From assembly GCA_016800925.1 (NCBI GenBank), contig JABCPU010001193.1:1-12867 (forward strand): a stretch of DNA of 12,867 nt. The letters are read 5' to 3'. This DNA is from Suillus spraguei (lineage: Eukaryota > Basidiomycota > Agaricomycetes > Boletales > Suillaceae). Numbering within the stretch: position 1 is the stretch's first letter; each line of letters opens with the position of its first letter. The translations under genes were made by a program, and so were the position numbers. The notes under the pieces were generated by a model. The model did not search any database. It was not told the DNA's origin and was given only the letters and a program-made list of their open reading frames with translations. Shown piece by piece: positions 7,694 through 12,867 of this stretch.

Positions 7694-8506
7694 AAGGCAT
7701 AGGCATGGGGGTAGATGTAAGCACAGCAGATGCCGTGGGTATATCTGGTAAGGGACGAAATCAACAAAGTCACGTGGGGTTGAAACTCACCTAGTACAAC
7801 ATGGAAGACGGTGAGCAGAGGCCCTTAGCATTGCTGAGCACTGTGAACATCTGTATATAGATAAATAGATTAATAATAAAAAAAGAATTTTTAAAAATGG
7901 TGAAGAAATGAGGTACTTAGCTGAGCTCATCATCGACGACAGCGAGCAAGGCTAATTTGGCAGTGAGCGGCAGTGCAGAGCTTGCCGAGGGAGGGCGGCA
8001 ATAGTCAGGAAGCTCTCCCATTGCCGCGCCTCATGACATACTCACATAAGCTACCGTTTTGGGAAAATCCGCAAAGGGAATTAAAGCTTTATTCTAGGTG
8101 GTACTGGCAGTGTGTGAAGATTAGAAGATCCGGTGCTAATTAGCATGCCATAGCCCCCCCCCTACGACATCCTTATAAGGTAACATAGTAGTGAGGTTGA
8201 GGTGAAAATGGGACCAGTAGCTCATTGCACAAGCCAAATCTAGCATCTGCAGGATAATAATTTCTCTCATGGATATTGAAATTGGTAGTATGAGCATCAT
8301 GATAGAGATGGGCATCCCAACTGCTTAACATATAGGTAAAGGATAGGTTATGTTAAGGTTGTACTCAAAGGGTAATGGATCTGAAGGGCTTTGGCCTCAG
8401 CTCATATGCTGTGCCCTTTCCCAAGTATTGCCCCTTACTTCAGAAGGAAGGTATATATCTAAATGTCCAAAGTATCTGAGAAGGTAGACACATGCTGGAT
8501 CCGGAT
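7694..8506. other. Gene-free stretch upstream of the KDZ gene
   Basis: No open frame with protein-like features on either strand. It contains an A/T-rich patch near 7855-7900 with TATATAGATAAATAG and a poly-A run, and a run of nine C at 8154-8162. It may include the original KDZ element promoter and terminal inverted repeat, but I could not identify one. The segment ATGTCCAAAG occurs near 8463 and again at 8508, just before the dispersed repeat described next. Confidence 0.5.
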
Positions 8507-8773
8507 GTCCAAAGGATATCTGGAACATAGGTATGGAACAAGATATAAGACTAGTTTCAGACAGAGTCCTAACCAGAAACTAACGGAGATAGACTACCTG
8601 AAGGTAGAGCTAGAGATATAGACTATAGGAGATAATCCTAAGTCTCGGAGGTTGACTAGAGTCGGAGAGAACTCAAGTCCAGAGGAACAGAATGAGCAGA
8701 ACTAAGATGATATTCAAACTGAGGTTCTATGGAGGTTTACAAGTGGAATATATACTGTAGGCAACTGGTATGG
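8507..8773. repeat. Dispersed repeat, copy A (left part)
   Basis: Diverged direct repeat of 12576-12846. Shared blocks include ATGTCCAAAGG, ATAAGACTAG, AGAAACTAAC, AACTCAAGTCCAGAGGAACA and TTTACAAGTGG, in the same order and spacing. Copy A breaks off at 8773 and resumes at 9777 as ATAATCAATAAGTCC, matching ATAATCAATGAGTCT in the other copy. The interval is a later insertion. The repeat has no open frame and may be part of an old LTR or leader; I cannot name the family. Confidence 0.78.
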
Positions 8774-9102
8774 TGTCTTTGCTACTTAAGGGTCTTATAT
8801 GGAACACATATACAGTGACAACACAACTGTACAGGGATAAGACTTCTTGCAGTCCTTAAGTTCATGGTCTCTGACTTTTCTACTTCATAGCAGATAATGT
8901 GATGAGTTCTTGGGAGGGTATGTTTCAATGTCCTTCTTCTTTATATATGGGTACTGATAGGAAGTTCTGTGTTCTGGATTTGTGTTAGGTATGTTTCACC
9001 CTAGTAGGTCTTGTTTCAATCTATGAAAGTCTGTTTCAACTTTGTCGTATTCTCCTAATGTGTTTCTTCCTCCTTGATGAAGGAAGTGGTCTTTGGTTTG
9101 TT

Positions 9103-9110
9103 TATATAAA
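9103..9110 (+). promoter_or_regulatory. TATA box candidate in the 999-bp insertion
   Basis: TATATAAA, followed within about 40 nt by a pyrimidine-rich TCTCTCAG stretch. It sits about 330 nt from the left end, a reasonable place for an LTR promoter. Motif evidence only. Confidence 0.4.
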
Positions 9111-9158
9111 GCTTAGTCAGATAGATAGTCTCTCAGTTTTTACTTCTAGGCACTAGTT

Positions 9159-9277
9159 TTACCTTCACTTTAAGTCTTATGTAATCTCACTTGTTTTGAG
9201 AATCTATTGTAAAGTGGGTCCAATGTTACCTTCACTTTAGGTCTTAGGTTATTATCACTAGTTTTGAGATTGTGAGT
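9159..9277 (+). repeat. Diverged 67-bp tandem duplication
   Basis: Two units starting TTACCTTCACTTTA at 9159 and 9226 both continue through GTCTTA and end with GTTTTGAGA. They lie downstream of the TATA candidate in the 999-bp insertion. Tandem duplications of this kind are common in LTRs. Confidence 0.65.
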
Positions 9278-9413
9278 CTAAAGAGGGAAGTTATTATATT
9301 TTTTGTACATGCAAAAATGGGGTTCTTTTATACCTTTTTGGATTCCCCTTACTAAGCATGATTCATCAGCTGGATTGGTAAGAAAGTAGCTTACAAACCA
9401 GGCCATGTGATGT

Positions 9414-9600
9414 GATGAATCAGCCACTTACTAAGTACATTATAAATACAGTTTGTAATTTTACAAAGCATGACAGAAATAAATGAGTCATCTTATAATC
9501 TGAATGAGATGAATCATCCTACTTACTAAGTATATTACAAATAAGGTTCAAGATCTTACAAAGCCTGAATATTCATGACAAAACATGATGAGTCAACTCT
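9414..9600 (+). repeat. Diverged ~94-bp tandem repeat
   Basis: Two units start GATGAATC at 9414 and 9508. Both contain ACTTACTAAGTA, then TTACAAAGC and end near ATGAGTCA. A further TTACTAAG with the inverse GATTCATC is at 9350-9368. Lies within the candidate insertion. Confidence 0.6.
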
Positions 9601-9776
9601 GAAAGTCTTATAAATCAAAAATGTCTCACAGAGAGAAGGTTCTGGAATATAATAAAAAGAGACAGAATGTGAAAGAATTGTTCTAGAAGAATATATATAT
9701 AAGAGATGTAAGATATGAAAGACATGAGGACCATAGTATAAGTATGGTATAAGTCACATACCATGTATGACAACGG

Positions 9777-9796
9777 ATAATCAATAAGTCCAGGAC
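9777..9796. repeat. Dispersed repeat, copy A (right part)
   Basis: Resumption of the repeat that stops at 8773: ATAATCAATAAGTCC then AGGAC, matching the end of the window at 12848-12867. The homology may extend further right, but the other copy runs off the window. Confidence 0.7.
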
Positions 9797-10282
9797 CGAG
9801 GGCTATGTAAAAATTATAATGGAAGTTTATTAGTAAAAGCACGTAGATCAGTAAGCACAAGTCGGAAATAAAAATAGGTAGCAGATCAATAAGCAAGACA
9901 GAAATATACATAGCCAAAATATCAGAGACAGGAGGGTTACCGAAGGAGATAGACACAGATGTCCATAGTGGAGTTAGAATGCGAGAAGTAGGAAGTTTCA
10001 GATGAGTGGTCCAGATAGGATCTGTGGACCAGATGGAAGTAGGAGTGATTGGATCCGATTGGATCTGGGATCAGATGTATGGTATATGACAGTATCCCCC
10101 TTAGGGCCGAACCCCTGAGGCACAGAAGCATTGATCTGAATTGGATGAAATTAATGTGGGACAATGGAGAAGTTTGATGGTTGAAGTGCTGAGTCTGTAA
10201 TCCGACAGATATACAGATGTCAGACATCCGGAGTGACCCTACCCCCACTTCATATCCCTGTTAACAAAACTTGCTCTATAGC
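9797..10282. other. Stretch without recognised gene, upstream of the coiled-coil/Cys-cluster gene
   Basis: No convincing open frame; a 113-residue minus-strand open frame across 9615-9956 is an A/T-rich hydrophobic artefact. An imperfect inverted repeat lies at 10007-10031 (TGGTCCAGAT and ATCTGTGGACCA). It may hold the promoter of the downstream gene, or a leader continuing from the dispersed repeat. No TATA box is clear close to the start codon. Confidence 0.45.
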
Positions 10283-10653
10283 ATGTCTGGAAAAAGATCT
10301 GATGTCCCAAGACTGCTGCAGACCTTGTAGCAGATCTGAAAAAGCAGCTGGCTGCTGCTAAGGCTGCAGACAAAGCCAAAGCAGAACAGAAGTGCAAGGA
10401 GGAACAGAAGCACAAGGAGGAAGAGGAACAGAAGAGGCAGGAAGAACTGAAGCAGATAGAGTTGCAGAATACTGCAGGAAGTTGGAGGAACAGAAATGGA
10501 GGGGTTGGATTGAGGCTTGGCGTGAGTGATGTGGACTCTTTCAGATCTGGATGCTGATGGACTTGCAAGGCCAAGGCAGCTCCAGCATCCAGAGCAAAGG
10601 ATGGGTACTGTTCCTGTTGCGTTTCCAAGGACCAGATGTGTCAGTGGGGTGAT

Positions 10654-10744
10654 GGTGAGAAGAATCCTTTGGTGAGAAGAATCCTTTGGTGAGAAGAATC
10701 CTTTGGTGAGAAGAATCCTTTGGTGAGAAGAATCCTTTGGTGAG
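10654..10744 (+). repeat. 17-bp minisatellite of five units spanning an intron donor
   Basis: Five identical units of GGTGAGAAGAATCCTTT plus a final GGTGAG. Each unit contains the 5' splice consensus G|GTGAG. The length is not a multiple of 3, so each unit changes phase. Only the donor in unit 2 (intron from 10672) joins in frame with the acceptor at 10786 and avoids a stop; unit 5 has the right phase but a TGA lies before it. Confidence 0.95.
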
Positions 10745-10786
10745 TTGTCCAAAGACTTTTGTATCTAATGTATCTGATGTTCATAG
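10672..10786 (+). other. Predicted intron of the coiled-coil/Cys-cluster gene (115 nt)
   Basis: Donor TTTG|GTGAGA in the second minisatellite unit; acceptor TTCATAG|GTC; candidate branch sites CTAAT and CTGAT at 10775 and earlier. Splicing joins DGEKNPL to VKSCDIC and places the two Cys clusters close together. Most of the intron's 5' half is the minisatellite. It was predicted by frame logic, not by transcript data. Confidence 0.6.
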
Positions 10787-11315
10787 GTCAAGTCTTGTGA
10801 CATCTGCCAGAAGGATAAGGTCACTTGTCCTGGAAGGCTCGGATCTATGAAGAGGAGCCCAAGGGTCAAAACAGGCAGCATCCTGCAGTACTTACATCTC
10901 CAAAGGCAAAAGCAAGCACTGTCAGAGAAGCCCTACTCCAGATGTGCTGGAAATTGAGGTGGTTTCCAATCTGATGACTATCAAAGGTCAGATGAGGATT
11001 TTGTGGAGTATGATGATCAAGCTTGGGTGGCTGCCACTAATGGTATGTGTGGCAGAACTGGCCTGGATTAATGGACTGCTCCAGGATAGCATTGTAGTGG
11101 CAGAGGGGAGTCAGATGGTGATGGAGTGGATGCATACTAATTTGGAGGCCTTCCTCCAGCAGCAGAGGGAGTTCCAGGCCCTGCTTTTTGAGGGGATCCG
11201 AAATGGATTTAGACTTTCCATTTCTACTGAGTCAACAATTAAAGCTAGTCTAGAAAAACAGAACAAGGAGGAGCAAGACACTAGGACACATATGGAGCGT
11301 GGCTCACTTGGGTGA

Positions 11316-12181
11316 CATCTAGCATCCAGCTCTTCACACAAGTTTGCAATAGCATTACTGAATGGTGATACTTCTATTTGAGCCCAATCCATTCACTGCT
11401 CCATCAAAAATGCCCTTCTTGCTTAAGGTATTCCAAGCACTTTTTTCTTCTTGCTTGAGACCTGTCTGCATCGCGTTGTAACAAACATATTGGTGCTGGC
11501 GTTAAAACCCTATCTTTTGGCACATGTCTCACGTCTATAGGAATCTCCACCAGTCCAAAGGCCGTCTTACCCCTTTAGCATTACCGGTGGATCCCATGCT
11601 TACCAACACTGTACTGACTGCTGCACCATGTTCCATGTACCAATGTGATAAACAAACTCATGCTGAGCTTAAAATGGCACATTTTCATATAGGTGTCACA
11701 CGGCTATCATTATCCTTACCTTTCGGCTTCACCGTCCCTTGCCGTGACACTTTACCATGTGTTACCCTATCTAACAGTATCATTCTGCACTCCAGAAGCC
11801 TCATTGCAGCTTAGTGGCTGTACTACACGGCAACTTTCCCACAAAGCAGTGATCTTCAGCAATCTCCGCGAACCCATTAGGCATCCTCAAGCAAGATTTA
11901 CTGTCCATCCTATGTCCATCCAGTCTCGCCGGTACGTGATGTTTTGTAAACTGTAGTGCAGTCTTATTACATGTCTGCTGCGTGTTTATCCTATCCCTTC
12001 TGTTTCCATAGCTATTCCTTAGTATAAAATTCCTAGGTACCTGTACTCTTTCCTTACTTTTCCCTCTATGGTACACACAGTACTTAGGAATTGTCACCAC
12101 TACTGTCTCTAACGGAATAAAGTCTTTTGCCGAAGTCACTATCTCTTAAGAATTGTTTTACTGCTGCACGCACCACCACTC
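11316..12181 (-). other. Possible decayed minus-strand coding region, unidentified
   Basis: The minus strand is purine-rich here, as coding strands often are, and holds protein-like stretches in shifting frames. A 112-codon stretch at 12139-11801 includes VVVTIPKYCVYHRGKSKERV. A later one, in another frame near 11540-11400, gives PIDVRHVPKDRVLTPAPICL. I do not recognise either. Plus-strand open frames across the same interval look like shadows rich in Ser, Leu and His. It could be a transposon protein remnant or nothing. Apart from these, nothing is seen in the stretch. Confidence 0.3.
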
Positions 12182-12359
12182 CTTACCGCTTTCCCATGCT
12201 TCACCGCTAGTGCTACCACTTTCTCAAGCTTCATCGCTACACTACCGCTTGTTTTACCGCAGAAAGTTCCCACGCTTACCGCCAGTGTTACCGTTCACGC
12301 TACGCTTTGTCTACCGCATTCCCACGCTTACCACTAGTTTTACCGCAAGTTTCCCACAG
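12182..12359. repeat. Imperfect ~30-bp tandem repeat array rich in ACCGC
   Basis: Units begin CTTACCGC or CTTCACCGC at 12182, 12199, 12229, 12275 and 12327 and usually end CCCACG. Unit lengths are 17, 30, 46, 52 and 33, so they have expanded and contracted unevenly. ACCGC occurs eight times up to about 12375. On the minus strand the 30-bp unit would encode ten residues; one stretch reads LEKVVALAVKHGKAV and another TVTLAVSVGTF, so it may be a decayed protein repeat continuing the possible minus-strand remnant. Confidence 0.7.
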
Positions 12360-12575
12360 ACCGGAGGTCACCGCTAGCATCTCGCTACCTCCAATGGCAT
12401 TCTCGCACCACAAGTTGGGCAATATTGAACTATACTAACTTAGCATTCCCTTTAGGGTTGAACGTTCTTGCCTTCGCAAGTGAAGCAGACTAGGTAGAGT
12501 GCAAGACTCGCATACTAGCTTAGGCTGTCATTTATCTACAGCTCAGGCTAGATTGTATCTTTACATCAGATATGA

Positions 12576-12867
12576 CATGTCCAAAGGTTATCCAGAATGT
12601 GGAGATGATATGAGCAATAAGACTAGTCTCAGAATGAGTTCCTAACTAGAAACTAACAGAGGTAGACTACCAAAGGTAGATCAGAGATGCAGATTTATAG
12701 GAATCAATCCTAAGTCTTGAAGATGACCAGAGCTGGAAGTAACTCAAGTCCAGAGGAACAGATTGAGCAAAGCAATCTAAGATATATCCGAACTAAGTTC
12801 TTATGGAGATTTACAAGTGGTTTATATACTGTAAGTAACTAGCATGGATAATCAATGAGTCTGGGAC
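12576..12867. repeat. Dispersed repeat, copy B, unsplit, runs off right edge
   Basis: Diverged direct copy of 8507-8773 plus 9777-9796. It has the contiguous site GCATGGATAATC at about 12842-12853, which is the empty site for the 999-bp insertion. Same orientation as copy A. No coding capacity. The 215 bp to its left (12360-12575) show no gene or clear repeat. Confidence 0.78.

Larger units (their letters stand above)
8774..9772 (+). mobile_element. Candidate solo LTR or LTR-like insertion (999 bp) within the dispersed repeat
   Basis: Comparison with the unsplit copy near 12846 places an insertion here. The segment starts TGTCTTTG and ends ATGACA, with TGTC/GACA inverted ends and the TG...CA of an LTR. 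It is flanked by ATGG (8770-8773) and ACGG (9773-9776); the empty site has ATGG, so the right copy would have one C/T change. It has no coding capacity, a TATATAAA motif at 9103-9110 and AATAAA-like signals further right, an order that suits U3-R-U5 on the plus strand. Orientation is inferred from these motifs only. It is unrelated by eye to the chromovirus LTR. A MITE-like DNA element is a less likely alternative. Confidence 0.6.
10283..11315 (+). pseudogene. Broken gene: Lys/Glu-rich coiled coil with two CX2CX6C clusters
   Basis: The likely start is ATG at 10283 (MSGKRSDVPR). A shift near 10311 leads to AADLVADLKKQLAAAKAADK and a long Lys/Glu/Gln helix, surely coiled coil. Further shifts occur near 10460-10550. 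A first cluster reads CSCCVSKDQMC (10609-10641), followed by QWGDGEKNPL. An intron, 10672-10786, ends TTCATAG. The next exon gives VKSCDICQKDKVTC, the second CX2CX6C. Later frames give KGKSKHCQRSPTPDVLEIE, SDEDFVEYDDQAWVAATN and VMEWMHTNLEAFLQQQREF. At least four frame changes make it a pseudogene. Coiled-coil plus paired Cys-cluster proteins form large families in Agaricomycetes; each CX2CX6C resembles half of a Zn2Cys6 cluster, so zinc or DNA binding is possible. I cannot name the family. Confidence 0.7.

Noticed and set aside
8154..8162. Run of nine C as a regulatory element
   Set aside because: A single homopolymer run with no surrounding structure; also prone to sequencing error.
9615..9956. 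A hydrophobic 113-residue minus-strand open frame
   Set aside because: Composed of A/T-rich Ile/Leu/Tyr codons in a repeat region, crossing the predicted right end of the insertion; no domain or conserved pattern.
10654..10744. CRISPR-like array
   Set aside because: The 17-bp units are directly adjacent with no spacers, and the context is a eukaryotic gene with an intron; it is a minisatellite.
10239..10752. Two minus-strand open frames of 129 and 158 residues
   Set aside because: They are Leu/Phe/Ser/Cys-rich mirrors of the Lys/Glu coiled coil and of the minisatellite on the plus strand.
11524..12377. Plus-strand open frames of 74-96 residues on the right side
   Set aside because: Low-complexity Ser/Leu/His composition and overlap with a pyrimidine-rich strand or the tandem array; no recognisable motif.
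12466..12483. Short hairpin CTTGC-CTTC-GCAAG as a terminator
   Set aside because: Only 5-bp arms with no following T run, in a eukaryotic context where such terminators are not expected.

Overview
This window looks like repeat-choked intergenic DNA from a filamentous basidiomycete, probably an Agaricomycete. The evidence is spliceosomal introns of 50-52 nt, a KDZ-type transposase gene of the sort common in mushroom-forming fungi, a Ty3/gypsy chromovirus, and a coiled-coil gene with two CX2CX6C clusters. I find no intact host gene, no tRNA or rRNA gene and no CRISPR array. Almost everything recognisable is a mobile element or a broken gene.

Layout. (1) Positions 1-6391, minus strand: most of a decayed Ty3/gypsy chromovirus, read right to left. 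It has a 5' LTR (5933-6391), a 200-nt leader, gag, protease, reverse transcriptase, RNase H, integrase, a GPY/F module and a C-terminal chromodomain. An extra, unidentified ORF region lies 3' of the chromodomain stop. The pol domains are split by many frameshifts. The 3' LTR lies beyond the left edge. (2) Positions 6392-7148, minus strand: the 5' part of a KDZ transposase-family gene with three exons, interrupted by the chromovirus. (3) Positions 7191-7666: a solo LTR of the same chromovirus family with a perfect 5-bp target-site duplication. It sits just upstream of the KDZ start codon, in the same orientation. (4) Positions 7672-8506: no gene seen. (5) Positions 8507-9796: an old dispersed repeat split by a candidate ~1-kb solo LTR (8774-9772). 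A second, unsplit copy of the old repeat runs off the right edge (12576-12867) and supplies the empty-site comparison. (6) Positions 10283-11315, plus strand: a frameshifted gene encoding a Lys/Glu-rich coiled coil and two Cys clusters. Its intron donor has expanded into a 17-bp minisatellite. (7) Positions 11316-12359: a possible, unrecognised minus-strand coding remnant and an imperfect ~30-bp repeat array.

How it fits together: this is a stratified transposon graveyard. The KDZ gene was hit at least twice by one chromovirus family, once upstream and once inside the coding region. An older repeat to the right was hit by a different LTR-like element. The solo LTR is oriented so that its TATA-like motif points into the KDZ gene. 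I see no evidence of a new defence or metabolic system. The most unusual items are the extra 3' ORF of the chromovirus, the splice-donor minisatellite and the two independent nested insertions. All alignments were made by eye.
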